A DNA stretch of 64,000 bases. Source: Streptomyces sp. NBC_00390. Its GTDB lineage: Bacteria; Actinomycetota; Actinomycetes; Streptomycetales; Streptomycetaceae. Made by a program: the position numbers and the translations under genes. Location: the NCBI RefSeq assembly GCF_036057275.1, contig NZ_CP107945.1:5084001-5148000 (forward strand), given 5' to 3'. Below, in pieces: positions 52,169-61,711 of this stretch (its first letter is position 1; each line of letters begins with the position of its first letter). The notes beneath the pieces are model-generated. The model did not search any database. It saw only the letters and a program-made list of their open reading frames with translations, and was not told where the DNA came from.

Positions 52169-53668
52169 TCAGTGCACGCCGCCCATGAGCGGCTGGACCT
52201 TCTTGCGGTACATGAAGATCGCGATACCGGCGACGGCGGCGAGCGCACCCAGGCTGGCGAACCAGCCCTGTGTGTCGGTCGGGGCGCCGAGCAGCTGCAG
52301 CAGGGCGACGACCGAGTTGCCGGCGGTCACGGCGAGGAACCAGACACCCATCATCTGGGAGGCGTACTTCTGCGGCGCCAGCTTGGTGGTCAGCGACAGG
52401 CCGACCGGGGAGAGCGTCAGCTCACCGATGGTCTGCATGAAGTACACCGTGACCAGCCACATCGGGGTCACCTTGGCGTCGCCCGCGGCCACCCCCTGCG
52501 CCAGCATCATCACGCCGAAGGAGGCGCCGATGAGCACCAGGCCGAAGGCGAACTTGCTGAGCGTGCTGGGCTCCTTGGAGCGCTTCGCCAGTGCCACCCA
52601 CGCCCAGGCGAAGACCGGGGCGAGAGCCATCACGAACAGCGGGTTCAGCGACTGGTACCAGCTCTCGGGGAAGGAGAAGCCGAACAGCGTGGACTGGGTG
52701 TCGTTCTTGGCGAACAGCGACAGGGTCGAGCCGGACTGGTCGTAGATCGCCCAGAACGCGGCGGCGGCCACGAAGAACCACACGTATGCGGACATGCGGC
52801 TGCGCTCGACGTCCTCGAGGTCCTTGTCCCGCTTCACGCGGATCAGGTACCAGGCCGGCAGCGCCAGGCCCAGGATGGTCAGCGGCCACAGCACCCAGTC
52901 GATGGTGAAGACACCGGCCATGCCGATGACGCCGTACGCGCCCGCGGCGACGGCCAGCCAGATCAGGGCCTTCTTGATCATGGCCGCACGCCCGGCGGCG
53001 TCCAGCGGGGCCGGGACGCGGTTCGACTCGGGGGACAGGTTGCGGAACCCGAGGAAGTAGAAGAGCAGACCGATGGCCATGCCGACACCGGCCATGGCGA
53101 AGCCGAGGTGCCAGCTCACCCACTGGCCGACCGCGCCGATGGTCAGCGGAGCGACGAAGGCACCGAGGTTGATGCCCATGTAGAAGATCGTGAAGCCACC
53201 GTCACGGCGGGGGTCGTTCCTGTCCGGGTACAGGTGGCCGACCATCGTGGAGATGTTGGCCTTGAGGACACCGGAACCGACCGCGATGAACGCCAGGCCG
53301 ATGAAGAACGAGATCTGCGCCGGGACGGCCAGCAGGAAGTGGCCGGCCATGATGATGACGCCGGCCACCGCGACGGCGTTACGGGCGCCCCAGACGCGGT
53401 CACCGAGCCAGCCGCCGGGAAGGGCGAGCAGGTAGACCATCGCGTTGTAGACGGAGTAGATCGCGACCGCGGTCGCGTCGTTCATGCCGAGCCCACCGTC
53501 GGCCACCTCGGCGGACAGGTAGAGCACGAGCAGGGCGCGCATGCCGTAGAAGCTGTACCGCTCCCACATCTCGGTCATGAAGAGGTTGGCCAGGCCGCGG
53601 GGGTGGCCGAGGAACGTCTTCTCGTAGCCGGGGGTACCGGCCGAGACGCTCGTCAGGCTGGACGCCAT
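52169..53668 (-). CDS. POT-family di-/tripeptide proton symporter
   Basis: 499 residues and about 14 membrane helices. The family signature is present: MWERYSFYGMRALLVLYL in the first helix (the ExxERFxYYG region, here with ERYSFYG), and GINLGAFVAPLTIGAVGQ (the PTR2-type motif) further on. It imports small peptides driven by protons. The ATG at 53668 has AAGGA 5 bases upstream; a longer in-frame start would add 48 non-hydrophobic residues. It is preceded by a 475-base gene-free region with inverted repeats. Confidence 0.92.
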   Translation of the reverse strand: MASSLTSVSAGTPGYEKTFLGHPRGLANLFMTEMWERYSFYGMRALLVLYLSAEVADGGLGMNDATAVAIYSVYNAMVYLLALPGGWLGDRVWGARNAVAVAGVIIMAGHFLLAVPAQISFFIGLAFIAVGSGVLKANISTMVGHLYPDRNDPRRDGGFTIFYMGINLGAFVAPLTIGAVGQWVSWHLGFAMAGVGMAIGLLFYFLGFRNLSPESNRVPAPLDAAGRAAMIKKALIWLAVAAGAYGVIGMAGVFTIDWVLWPLTILGLALPAWYLIRVKRDKDLEDVERSRMSAYVWFFVAAAAFWAIYDQSGSTLSLFAKNDTQSTLFGFSFPESWYQSLNPLFVMALAPVFAWAWVALAKRSKEPSTLSKFAFGLVLIGASFGVMMLAQGVAAGDAKVTPMWLVTVYFMQTIGELTLSPVGLSLTTKLAPQKYASQMMGVWFLAVTAGNSVVALLQLLGAPTDTQGWFASLGALAAVAGIAIFMYRKKVQPLMGGVH

Positions 53669-54143
53669 GTCGATCCTTGCTTGCTCGGGACGCGGCGCTT
53701 CGTGAGCGGTACGCGCCCGGTGGGGGGAGGCCGGCACCGGCGTCGGACCGGCCCCGACCTCACGCCCAGAGGGTTTGCTCCGCTCGTGGCAGAGACACGG
53801 GACAGTCCGCACCGGGATCCACGCCCCGTCCGCACCTTCGCGTTCGGGGCCCGGCCCACAGGTCGTTCACTTCTCGCCGGCGACAGGGTTGGTGGCCCAA
53901 CCTTGCGCAGGAATAGGGACCTTTGATGCGCAGGGCGCGCCAAAGGTCCCGGAAAACTACATCAGGCGTCTCGCCACCATACGACACGACACAGTGGCAT
54001 ATGGAAGGGTTTGAGATGTGAATCACAGGTGATCATGGAACCAGGGTCGCTGGTTCGAAGGTCTCCACCAGGATCGCATCACATACCCGCAGGGCTTGTC
54101 GATCACGCTCCGACCGCTGCGTCATGCGGACTACCATCACCCC
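53669..54143. other. Gene-free divergent region with inverted repeats
   Basis: There is no coding frame. It contains GGGTTGG-tgg-CCCAACC (53886-53902), GGGACCTTTG with CAAAGGTCCC (53916-53950), the dyad TGTGAATCACA (54017-54027) and GAACCA with TGGTTC (54038-54056). These could be operators or leader structures for the peptide transporter (left) and the two-component system (right). Confidence 0.5.
53916..53950. promoter_or_regulatory. Perfect 10-bp inverted repeat upstream of the peptide transporter
   Basis: GGGACCTTTG (53916-53925) and CAAAGGTCCC (53941-53950) flank 15 bases. This could be a regulator site or an RNA hairpin in the transporter leader. Confidence 0.4.
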
Positions 54144-54821
54144 ATGACCCGTGTACTGCTCGCCGAGGACGACGCTTCCATCTCGGAGCCGCTGGCCCGC
54201 GCACTGCGTCGGGAGGGTTACGAGGTCGAGGTGCGCGAGGACGGTCCGACCGCGCTGGACGCCGGACTCGCGGGCGGCGTCGATCTCGTCGTACTCGACC
54301 TCGGGCTGCCCGGTATGGACGGTCTCGAGGTCGCCCGGCGGCTGCGTGCCGAAGGCCACACGATCCCGATCCTGGTGCTGACCGCACGCGCCGACGAGGT
54401 GGACACGGTGGTCGGCCTGGACGCCGGCGCCGACGACTACGTCACCAAGCCGTTCCGGCTCGCCGAACTGCTCGCCCGGGTCCGGGCGCTGCTGCGCCGC
54501 GGCGCCACCGAGCCGGCGCCCGCGCCCGCCACGCACGGCGTGCGCATCGACGTCGAGTCGCACCGCGCCTGGATGGGCGACGAGGAGCTGCAACTGACGG
54601 CGAAGGAGTTCGATCTGCTGCGCGTCCTGGTCCGGGACGCGGGCCGGGTCGTCACCCGCGACCAGCTGATGCGCGAGGTCTGGGACACCACCTGGTGGTC
54701 GTCCACGAAGACCCTCGACATGCACATCTCCTGGCTGCGCAAGAAGCTCGGCGACGACGCCGCGAACCCCCGCTTCATCGCGACGGTGCGCGGCGTCGGC
54801 TTCCGCTTCGAGAAGAGCTGA
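54144..54821 (+). CDS. OmpR/PhoB-family response regulator
   Basis: 225 residues. The receiver domain (1-115) has acidic residues Asp9/Asp10, phosphoacceptor Asp52 in VVLDLGLPGMDG and Lys102 in YVTKPF. A winged-helix output domain (about 130-225) ends RFIATVRGVGFRFEKS. There is no obvious RBS at the ATG (54144), so the transcript may be leaderless. It is paired with the kinase gene 49 bases downstream. Confidence 0.95.
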   Translation: MTRVLLAEDDASISEPLARALRREGYEVEVREDGPTALDAGLAGGVDLVVLDLGLPGMDGLEVARRLRAEGHTIPILVLTARADEVDTVVGLDAGADDYVTKPFRLAELLARVRALLRRGATEPAPAPATHGVRIDVESHRAWMGDEELQLTAKEFDLLRVLVRDAGRVVTRDQLMREVWDTTWWSSTKTLDMHISWLRKKLGDDAANPRFIATVRGVGFRFEKS

Positions 54822-54870
54822 GGGGACACGGGGAGTCCCCGTCCCCTGCTGAACCCGCCCGGAGGGCACC

Positions 54871-56139
54871 GTGCGCCGCCGCCTGATCAATTCCACGCTG
54901 GCCGTGGTGCTCGTCGTCATCGCCGTGTTCGGGGTCTCCCTCGTGCTCGTCGAGACCCGCACCATCAGCAACAGCGCCCAAGAGAGCGTCGACTCCGAGG
55001 CCCTGCGCCTGGTCAGCATCGTCGACGGCAGGCTGATCGGCCGTGAGCCGGTCAACCCGGGCATCCTCGCCGAGCAGAGCGGCGCCAAGCGCTACGCCCT
55101 GGTCCGCATTCCCGGACGCGGTCCCATCGAGATCGGCGAACGGCCCACCGGCAGCGTCATCCGCGGCCACGCCGAGAGCCGGCGCGGCACGGCGGTCACG
55201 GTCGAGGAGTCCCGTTCCGCGGTGACCAGCGAGGTCGGCCGGAGCCTGCTGATCATCGGCGCGGTCGCGCTGCTCGCGGTGATCGCCGCGGTGCTGCTCG
55301 CCGTACGCCAGGCCAACCGGCTCGCCTCCCCGCTCACCGACCTCGCCGAGACCGCCGAACGTCTCGGCTCGGGCGACCCCCGTCCGCGCCACCGCCGCTA
55401 CGGCGTCCCCGAGCTGGACCGGGTGGCGGACGTGCTGGACGCCAGCGCCGAGCGGATCGCCCGGATGCTCACCGCCGAGCGCAGGCTCGCCGCGGACGCC
55501 TCCCATCAGCTGCGTACGCCGCTGACCGCACTGTCCATGCGGCTGGAGGAGATCACCGTCGCCGGTGAACTGTCGACGGTGAAGGAGGAGGCGAGCATCG
55601 CACTGACCCAGGTGGAGAGGCTCACGGACGTGGTGCAGCGCCTGCTCACCAATGCGCGCGACCCGCGCACCGGCTCGGCCGTCGTCTTCGACCTCGACGA
55701 GGTGGTCAAGCAGCAGCTGGAGGAGTGGCGCCCCGCCTACCGCAGCGCGGGCCGGGCCATCGTCCACTCGGGCCGCCGGGGCATGCAGGCGGTCGGCACC
55801 CCCGGCGCGGTCGCCCAGGTGCTGGCGGCCCTGATCGAGAACTCGCTGATGCACGGTGGCGGCACCGTCGCCGTACGGACCCGGGTCACCGGGAACCAGG
55901 CCGTCGTCGAGGTGACCGACGAAGGGCCCGGCGTACCGGCGGACCTGGGGGCGCGGATCTTCGAGCGGGCCATCAGCGGGCGCAACTCCACAGGCATCGG
56001 GCTCGCCGTGGCGCGTGATCTCGCGGAGGCGGACGGCGGCCGGCTGGAACTGCTCCAGCAGCACCCGCCGGTCTTCGCGCTCTTCCTCAGCAGGGTGGCA
56101 CGCAAGCCCAAGGACCCCCCGCGGCCAACGGTCAGATGA
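54871..56139 (+). CDS. Sensor histidine kinase
   Basis: 422 residues. Helix 1 is at about 8-28, with an extracytoplasmic loop of about 95 residues, and helix 2 at about 125-145. HAMP follows (NRLASPLTDLAETAERLGSGD), then the H-box ASHQLRTPLTALSMRLEEI with His212. The ATPase domain has the N-box ALIENSLMHGGG and G-boxes DEGPGVP and NSTGIGLAVARDLAEADGG. GTG at 54871 has GGAGG 5 bases upstream. It is the partner of the response regulator at 54144. The loop has no cysteine pair or known sensor fold. Confidence 0.94.
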   Translation: MRRRLINSTLAVVLVVIAVFGVSLVLVETRTISNSAQESVDSEALRLVSIVDGRLIGREPVNPGILAEQSGAKRYALVRIPGRGPIEIGERPTGSVIRGHAESRRGTAVTVEESRSAVTSEVGRSLLIIGAVALLAVIAAVLLAVRQANRLASPLTDLAETAERLGSGDPRPRHRRYGVPELDRVADVLDASAERIARMLTAERRLAADASHQLRTPLTALSMRLEEITVAGELSTVKEEASIALTQVERLTDVVQRLLTNARDPRTGSAVVFDLDEVVKQQLEEWRPAYRSAGRAIVHSGRRGMQAVGTPGAVAQVLAALIENSLMHGGGTVAVRTRVTGNQAVVEVTDEGPGVPADLGARIFERAISGRNSTGIGLAVARDLAEADGGRLELLQQHPPVFALFLSRVARKPKDPPRPTVR

Positions 56140-56161
56140 CCGGAGCGGCCGGGGCCCCAGG

Positions 56162-56698
56162 TCAGCGGCCGACCCGGTCGCGCCGTGCCTGAGGGCGTAT
56201 CTCCGGCGCCTCGGACTCCGCGTTCTCGAGGAAGGATTCGGCGGTCTGCACCGCCTCCCGGGCGGGCAGCGCCCGGAACACCCAGGTGCGGTAGGACCAG
56301 AACCGGAACAGTGTGGCGATCCCGATGCCGAGGAACTTGAAGACGTTGCTCTGCAGCCGGCTGTCCCAGCCGAAGCCGTAGGTCGCCGCGTACAGGATGC
56401 CGTTCTCGATCACCAGACCGACCACGCTGAACAGCAGGAAGAGCGTCAGCTCCCGGGTGCGCCCGGACTTGTCGCGGTCACGGTAGGTGAAGTACCGGAA
56501 CCCCACGTAGTTGAAAGCGATCGCGACGACGGTGGCCAGGACGGACGCCCGGACGACCGGGATCTCGGTGGTGTGCCGTACGAGGTTGAAGACCCCGAGG
56601 TTCACCAGCAGTCCCGCGCCGCCGACCGCCCCGAACTTGGCGACCTCGCGCATGAGCTGCCGCAGCTGCTGCCGCAGGCCTCCGCCTCGTCCACTCAT
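56162..56698 (-). CDS. GtrA-family membrane protein
   Basis: 178 residues with four membrane helices typical of GtrA/DPMS-associated proteins (EVAKFGAVGGAGLLVNLGVFNLV, then ATVVAIAFNYVGFRYFTYRD, ELTLFLLFSVVGLVIENGILYAA and KFLGIGIATLFRFWSYRTWVF). These are thought to help move polyprenyl-linked sugars or to act with cell-wall glycosyltransferases. Starts at 56698 and 56716 are both possible. It converges on the kinase gene, with 22 bases between stops. Confidence 0.9.
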   Translation of the reverse strand: MSGRGGGLRQQLRQLMREVAKFGAVGGAGLLVNLGVFNLVRHTTEIPVVRASVLATVVAIAFNYVGFRYFTYRDRDKSGRTRELTLFLLFSVVGLVIENGILYAATYGFGWDSRLQSNVFKFLGIGIATLFRFWSYRTWVFRALPAREAVQTAESFLENAESEAPEIRPQARRDRVGR

Positions 56699-56946
56699 CG
56701 TGAGAGTCCAGCCCATTCAGTTCGGCATCGCCGACGCGGGCGCGTCAACGCGGATGGTTTCGACGCAGTCATGCTAACCAGCAGCCTCTGGCGCTGCCTG
56801 TGGGTCTTGGGAACGCTGTGGCGAGAGTGACACGACTGTGAAGGCCCGGCGACGCAGCGGCGTCGGACGCCGGAGGAGGCGGGTGGTCGTCACGCTCCGG
56901 AAGCAGGGGCGGCGGGGCCCCGCACGGCGGCGGATACCCTAGGACC

Positions 56947-58086
56947 GTGACGTTCCCGGTAGTCGGCATGGTCGGCGGCGGTCAGCTTGCCCGCATGACC
57001 CACGAGGCGGGCATCCCCCTCGGCCTGAAATTCAAGCTCCTCAGTGACACCCCCCAGGACTCGGCGGCCCAGGTGGTGAGCGATGTCGTCATCGGCGACT
57101 ACCGCGACCTGGACACGCTGCGTGAGTTCGCGCGCGGCTGTGACGTGATCACTTTCGATCATGAGCATGTCCCCTACGAGCACCTGCGGGCCCTCGAGGC
57201 GGACGGCATCGCAGTCCGGCCGGGGCCGGACGCCCTGGTGCACGCCCAGAACAAGGGCGTGATGCGCGCCAAGCTCATGGAGATCGGGGTGCCCTGTCCG
57301 CGCCACCGCATCGTGGCCGACCCGGCCGACGTCTCGGCGTTCGCCGAGGAGATGGGGGGCTTCCCCGTCATCCTCAAGACGGTGCAGGGAGGCTACGACG
57401 GCAAGGGCGTCTGGTTCGTGCGCACCGAAGCCGATGCCGAGGCCCCCTTCAAGGCCGGGGTGCCCGTGCTCGCCGAGGAGAAGGTCGACTTCACCCGCGA
57501 GCTGGCGGCCAACATCGTCCGCTCCCCGCACGGCCAGGCTGTCGCCTACCCGGTCGTCGAGTCGCAGCAGGTCGACGGTGTCTGCGACACCGTGATCGCG
57601 CCCGCGCCCGGCCTGGACGGGGAGCTGGCAGGCCGGGCCCAGGAGCTCGCCCTGCGGATCGCCAAGGAGCTCGGCGTCGTCGGCCATCTCGCGGTCGAGC
57701 TCTTCGAGACGGCCGACGGCCGCATCCTGGTCAACGAACTCGCCATGCGCCCGCACAACTCCGGGCACTGGACCCAGGACGGCGCGGTCACTTCGCAGTT
57801 CGCCAACCATGTCCGTGCCGTGCTCGACCTGCCGCTGGGCGATCCGCGCCCGCGTGCCAGGTGGACCGTCATGTGCAATGTGCTGGGCGGCGACTACCCC
57901 GACATGTACGGGGCCTACTTGCACTGCATGGCCCGCGACCCGCAGCTCAAGATCCATATGTATGGCAAGGACGTGAAGCCCGGCCGCAAGGTGGGCCATG
58001 TCAACACTTACGGCGACGACCTGGACGACGTGCTCGAGCGCGCCCGCCACGCCGCCGGCTATCTGCGAGGAACGATCACAGAATGA
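56947..58086 (+). CDS. purK: N5-carboxyaminoimidazole ribonucleotide synthase
   Basis: A 379-residue ATP-grasp enzyme that carboxylates AIR with ATP and bicarbonate to N5-CAIR in purine synthesis. Motifs: [13 protein letters not shown] at the start, [16 protein letters not shown] (ATP-binding), and [25 protein letters not shown] (metal and ATP site). It starts with GTG at 56947 behind a poorly spaced AGGA. Its stop overlaps the purE start (ATGA). Confidence 0.95.
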   Translation: MTFPVVGMVGGGQLARMTHEAGIPLGLKFKLLSDTPQDSAAQVVSDVVIGDYRDLDTLREFARGCDVITFDHEHVPYEHLRALEADGIAVRPGPDALVHAQNKGVMRAKLMEIGVPCPRHRIVADPADVSAFAEEMGGFPVILKTVQGGYDGKGVWFVRTEADAEAPFKAGVPVLAEEKVDFTRELAANIVRSPHGQAVAYPVVESQQVDGVCDTVIAPAPGLDGELAGRAQELALRIAKELGVVGHLAVELFETADGRILVNELAMRPHNSGHWTQDGAVTSQFANHVRAVLDLPLGDPRPRARWTVMCNVLGGDYPDMYGAYLHCMARDPQLKIHMYGKDVKPGRKVGHVNTYGDDLDDVLERARHAAGYLRGTITE

Positions 58087-58604
58087 GCCCTGTCGTTGGC
58101 ATTGTCATGGGGTCCGACTCCGACTGGCCGGTCATGGAGGCCGCGGCCCAGGCACTCGACGAGTTCGAGATCGCCTACGAGGTCGACGTCGTCTCCGCGC
58201 ACCGCATGCCGCGCGAGATGGTCGCGTACGGCGAGGAGGCGGCCGGCCGCGGGCTCAAGGCGATCATTGCCGGCGCCGGGGGAGCGGCCCATCTCCCGGG
58301 CATGCTCGCCTCCGTCACCCCGCTCCCGGTCATCGGCGTCCCGGTGCCGCTGAAGTACCTGGACGGCATGGACTCGCTGCTGTCCATCGTGCAGATGCCG
58401 GCGGGTGTGCCCGTCGCCACGGTCTCGGTCGGCGGCGCCCGCAACGCCGGCCTGCTCGCCGCCCGCATCCTCGCCACGCAGGATGCGGAACTCCTCGGCC
58501 GGATGCGGGAGTTCCAGCAGGAGCTGAACGACCAGGCGACCGAGAAGGGCAAGCGGCTGCGGGCCAAGGTCGCCGGTGCGGAGTCCTTCGGCTTCGCGAA
58601 GTGA
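58083..58604 (+). CDS. purE: N5-CAIR mutase
   Basis: 173 residues of class I PurE, converting N5-CAIR to CAIR. Motifs: [32 protein letters not shown] (catalytic His), [15 protein letters not shown] and [40 protein letters not shown]. The four-base overlap with purK means coupled translation of consecutive enzymes. Confidence 0.96.
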   Translation: MSPVVGIVMGSDSDWPVMEAAAQALDEFEIAYEVDVVSAHRMPREMVAYGEEAAGRGLKAIIAGAGGAAHLPGMLASVTPLPVIGVPVPLKYLDGMDSLLSIVQMPAGVPVATVSVGGARNAGLLAARILATQDAELLGRMREFQQELNDQATEKGKRLRAKVAGAESFGFAK

Positions 58605-58636
58605 CTTCCGGAAAGTTTTTCGGGAAGAACCTGCCA

Positions 58637-59842
58637 ATGGAATCCCCCACGGACCACCTCAGCCGTGCGCGCGAGCTCCTCGCCGCGTACCCCGTCGTCG
58701 ACGGCCACAACGACCTGCCCTGGGCCCTGCGCGAGCGTGTCCGCTACGACCTGGACCGGATGGACATCGCGGGTGACCAGACCGGCCGTCTGCACACCGA
58801 CATCCCGCGGCTGCGCGCCGGCGGAGTCGGCGCCCAGTTCTGGTCGGTGTACGTCCGCAGCGACATGGCGGGCGACGAAGCGGTCAGCGCGACCCTCGAG
58901 CAGATCGACGTCGTCCGGCAGCTGATCACCCGCCACCCCGGGGACCTCGCCGGTGCGCTGACCGCCGACGACATGGAAAAGGCCCGTTCCGAGGGCCGGA
59001 TCGCCTCGCTGATGGGCGCCGAGGGCGGCCACTCCATCAACAACTCGCTGGGCACCCTGCGCGCCCTGTACGCCCTGGGCGTGCGCTATATGACGCTCAC
59101 GCACAACGACAACATCGCCTGGGCCGATTCGGCGACCGACGAGCCGGGCGTCGGTGGTCTGTCGGCGTTCGGCCACGAGGTCGTACGCGAGATGAACCGC
59201 ACCGGCATGCTCGTCGATCTCTCGCACGTCGCCACGACGACGATGCGCGACGCGCTCGCGACCTCGGTCGCACCGGTCGTCTTCTCGCACTCCTCGTCCC
59301 GGGCGATCTGCGACCACCCGCGCAACGTCCCCGACGACGTGCTGGCGCAGCTCCCGGCCAACGGCGGCGTCGCGATGGCCACATTCGTACCGAAGTTCAT
59401 CCTGCCCGCGGCGGTCGAGTGGACGCGGGCGGCGGACGAGAACATGCGCGCGCACGGGCTGCACCACCTGGACACCACACCGCAGGCGATGAGGATCCAC
59501 GAGGCGTTCGAGGCGGCGCATCCGCGTCCGGTCGCGACGGCGGCGACGGTCGCCGACCACCTGGACCACATGCGCGAGGTCGCCGGCATCGACCACGTCG
59601 GCATCGGCGGCGACTTCGACGGCACGGCGTTCACCCCGTCGGGCCTCGACGACGTCGCGGGTTACCCGAACCTGATCGCTGAACTCCTCGCCCGTGGCTG
59701 GTCGAACGCCGACCTCGCGAAGCTGACGTGGCACAACGCGGTCCGGGTGCTGGGCGCCGCGGAGGACGTCGCGGCGGACCTGCGCACCCGCCGGGGCCCG
59801 TCGAACGCGACGATCGACCAGCTGGACGGCGTGGGCGCCTGA
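58637..59842 (+). CDS. Membrane dipeptidase (peptidase M19, renal dipeptidase-like)
   Basis: A 401-residue binuclear-zinc dipeptidase. Metal residues are in [11 protein letters not shown] (HxD), the bridging Glu of [12 protein letters not shown], and the His residues of VDLSHVAT and [18 protein letters not shown] is the C-terminal signature. No signal peptide is seen, so it is probably cytoplasmic and may cleave dipeptides with D-residues or related amides. It follows purE after 32 bases and may be cotranscribed. RBS weak. Confidence 0.92.
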   Translation: MESPTDHLSRARELLAAYPVVDGHNDLPWALRERVRYDLDRMDIAGDQTGRLHTDIPRLRAGGVGAQFWSVYVRSDMAGDEAVSATLEQIDVVRQLITRHPGDLAGALTADDMEKARSEGRIASLMGAEGGHSINNSLGTLRALYALGVRYMTLTHNDNIAWADSATDEPGVGGLSAFGHEVVREMNRTGMLVDLSHVATTTMRDALATSVAPVVFSHSSSRAICDHPRNVPDDVLAQLPANGGVAMATFVPKFILPAAVEWTRAADENMRAHGLHHLDTTPQAMRIHEAFEAAHPRPVATAATVADHLDHMREVAGIDHVGIGGDFDGTAFTPSGLDDVAGYPNLIAELLARGWSNADLAKLTWHNAVRVLGAAEDVAADLRTRRGPSNATIDQLDGVGA

Positions 59843-59893
59843 CAGGCGGCGGCGCGCGACGCCGCCGTGCCGGGACCGTGTACGCCACACGCG

Positions 59894-59936
59894 CCACGCC
59901 CCCTCGGCCCGCCGGTCGCGGGCCGAGGGGGCGTGG
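59894..59936. terminator. Bidirectional terminator
   Basis: A perfect 18-bp stem, 59894-59911 with 59919-59936 (core CCCCCTCGGCCCG), and a 7-base loop lie between the convergent dipeptidase and VOC genes. Confidence 0.88.
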
Positions 59937-59994
59937 TGCGAAGCTGCCGCTCCGGCGATGCTCGGGCGGCAGTCCCCCGAGGGCGCCCGAGGGA

Positions 59995-60357
59995 TCAGTC
60001 CGCGCAGAGGCAGAAGGGATGCCCCGCGGGGTCCGCGTACACCCGCCAGCTGCGGGACGTGTCGGCCGCGTCCAGCACCGTCGCGCCGAGCGCCAGCACC
60101 TGCACCTCAGCGGCGTCCAGGTCCTCCACCGTCAGATCCAGATGGAACTGCTGCGAGTCCTGTGCGGACGGCCACTTCGGCGGTACGTGACCGGGCGAGA
60201 CCTGGAAGGCGAGCGGGGTGCCCGGGACGCCGGTCAGGCCGACCCAGCCGTCGCCGTCGTCCACGATCTGCCCGCCCAGCACCTCGGCGTAGAAGCGCCC
60301 GAGCGCGACGGGGTCGGGACAGTCCAGTACGACGCTGCCCAACGTGGCGATGCCCAT
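59995..60357 (-). CDS. VOC (glyoxalase-like) family protein
   Basis: 120 residues, a short glyoxalase/bleomycin-resistance fold: IATLGSVVLDCPDPVALGRFYAEVLGGQI at the start and WRVYADPAGHPFCLC at the end. The ATG at 60357 has GGAGG 5 bases upstream. It is divergent from the CGNR regulator gene and shares a palindromic operator with it, so it is probably the regulator's target, perhaps in detoxification. Confidence 0.88.
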   Translation of the reverse strand: MGIATLGSVVLDCPDPVALGRFYAEVLGGQIVDDGDGWVGLTGVPGTPLAFQVSPGHVPPKWPSAQDSQQFHLDLTVEDLDAAEVQVLALGATVLDAADTSRSWRVYADPAGHPFCLCAD

Positions 60358-60377
60358 GATGTCCTCCTCGGATGTGC

Positions 60378-60437
60378 GTTACCCATAGCTGCTGTCATCA
60401 GGTAACGGTTACCTCATACTCCCCCTTAGGAGGTAAC
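60378..60437. promoter_or_regulatory. Symmetric four-half-site operator between VOC and CGNR genes
   Basis: Half sites GTTACC (60378-60383), GGTAAC (60401-60406), GTTACC (60408-60413) and GGTAAC (60432-60437) are arranged symmetrically around base 60407. The central pair makes the perfect dyad GGTAAC-G-GTTACC. It lies in the 89 bases between divergent starts and is very likely the binding site of the CGNR protein. Confidence 0.75.
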
Positions 60438-60446
60438 GTCGCAAGC

Positions 60447-60950
60447 ATGAATGACAGGCCGCCCGCACCCGGCGGCCTCGCACTGGTCGAGGCCCTGGTG
60501 AACACGCTGGACATCGAGACGGGCGCGGACCGGCTCGACACGGCGGACGGCCGTGCCCCGTTCGGCCTCACGGAGGACGATGTGCCCGCCGCCCGCGAAC
60601 TCCGCGAGGCGCTGCGCGGCGCATGCCTGGCCCACGCGGGGCACGGCTCGGCCGCCTCGCTGGACGGGCTCCTCGCCGGCGCGCCCCTGCGCGTCGCGAT
60701 CACGGCGGACGGCGGGGCCGCGTTGCGCCCCCTGGGTCCGCCCACCCTTGTCTCCCGCGTCGCCGAGGCCATCGCGGTGGCGACGGCCGACGGCACCTGG
60801 ACCCGCCTGAAGGCGTGCGAGGAACAGACCTGCCGGTGGGCGTACTACGACCGCAGCCCGGCCGCGCGGAGCCGCTGGTGCTCGATGTCGGTCTGCGGCG
60901 CCCGCGCCAAGATGCGCACCTATCGCGCGCGCCGGTCGCGGACCGCCTGA
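60447..60950 (+). CDS. CGNR zinc-finger DNA-binding protein (ABATE domain)
   Basis: 167 residues. An N-terminal ABATE-type stress-sensing domain (about 10-110, LALVEALVNTLDIETGADRLDTADG) precedes a C-terminal CGNR zinc finger with paired cysteines in CEEQTCRWAYYDRSPAARSRWCSMSVCGARAK. These are small transcription regulators, usually autoregulated. AGGAGGT is present at 60430-60434 but about 12 bases from the ATG. It is divergent from the VOC gene it probably controls. Confidence 0.9.
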   Translation: MNDRPPAPGGLALVEALVNTLDIETGADRLDTADGRAPFGLTEDDVPAARELREALRGACLAHAGHGSAASLDGLLAGAPLRVAITADGGAALRPLGPPTLVSRVAEAIAVATADGTWTRLKACEEQTCRWAYYDRSPAARSRWCSMSVCGARAKMRTYRARRSRTA

Positions 60951-60960
60951 CCGGACGCAG

Positions 60961-60995
60961 CCGTGCCCCCGGCGCAGGTGCGGCCGGGGGCACGG
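60961..60995. terminator. Bidirectional terminator
   Basis: CCGTGCCCCCGGC (60961-60973) pairs perfectly with 60983-60995 around a 9-base loop between the convergent CGNR and secreted-protein genes. Confidence 0.85.
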
Positions 60996-61019
60996 AGAAA
61001 CGGCGGGATCGCGGTGGGA

Positions 61020-61562
61020 TCAGACCGTCGGAGAAGCGGTGAACAGGTACGTCTTGTAGCCGGCCCCGTCGTTCGCCCACTCGAGCTTCAGCTCGGCGTC
61101 GCCCAGTCCCCTGGCCGACCCGACGCGGTAGCTGATCGTCCCGGTCGTGTACGAGCCGTTGTAGTTGGCGTTGCCGTCGCTGTTCTCCAGCTTGCTCTCG
61201 ATGCCGTAGAAGTCGGTCTTCTTGAGCACGGGGTCCGTGCCGGAGACCGACTTCTTCACCTGCTGCCGCAGGTAGGCGGCGTTGAATATCGAGGTGTCGT
61301 CGACCTGGCCGTACAGCGGTCCGTCCCAGGAGACCTTGGAGTAGCTGTAGACGGTGGACCCCGAACGGGCCGCGCAGACCGTCACCTTGACGTCCCAGTT
61401 GTCGGCCCACGGGCCGTCGTACGCCGGGTCGTCGATGCTCTTCGAGCTGGTGTTGCACTTGTAGCTGAGCGCCGACGCGGGGCCGGCGGTCGCCAGTACG
61501 GTGCCCGCGAGAGCGGTCGCGGTGAGCAGTGCGGTGACGGCCGTACGGTTGAGCTTGGTCAC
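61020..61562 (-). CDS. Secreted hypothetical protein
   Basis: 180 residues. A clear signal peptide (about 1-31, AVTALLTATALAGTVLATAGPASA) precedes a mature domain rich in Ser, Tyr, Asn and Gly with two cysteines (YKCNTSS and VTVCAARSG), probably one disulphide. It has a beta-rich pattern (STVYSYSKVSWDGPLYGQV, GSYTTGTISYRVGSARG). No family was recognised. GTG at 61562 has GGAGG 7 bases upstream. It is a single gene ending at the terminator 60961-60995. Confidence 0.8.
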   Translation of the reverse strand: MTKLNRTAVTALLTATALAGTVLATAGPASALSYKCNTSSKSIDDPAYDGPWADNWDVKVTVCAARSGSTVYSYSKVSWDGPLYGQVDDTSIFNAAYLRQQVKKSVSGTDPVLKKTDFYGIESKLENSDGNANYNGSYTTGTISYRVGSARGLGDAELKLEWANDGAGYKTYLFTASPTV

Positions 61563-61711
61563 GCAGGAACCTCCGTTTAGTGGTGCGTGATCTTCCTGTC
61601 CTGCTTAGGACAGCCGCTCGACCCGTTCCGGTTGCGGGAACTGACGTCCCATCAGTGTGATCACTGCCACGTCGGCTCGGCGGCCGGGGGAGCCGCGCCG
61701 ACCGCCCTGCG

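Noticed and set aside
51229-52188. Arg/Gly-rich open frame overlapping the LAQTG protein gene
   Set aside because: It is a frame shadow of the surface protein, whose own frame has signal peptide, linker and sorting signal.
54037-54060. Possible tRNA T-arm (GGTTCGAA) before the response regulator
   Set aside because: No acceptor, anticodon or D-arm can be folded around it.
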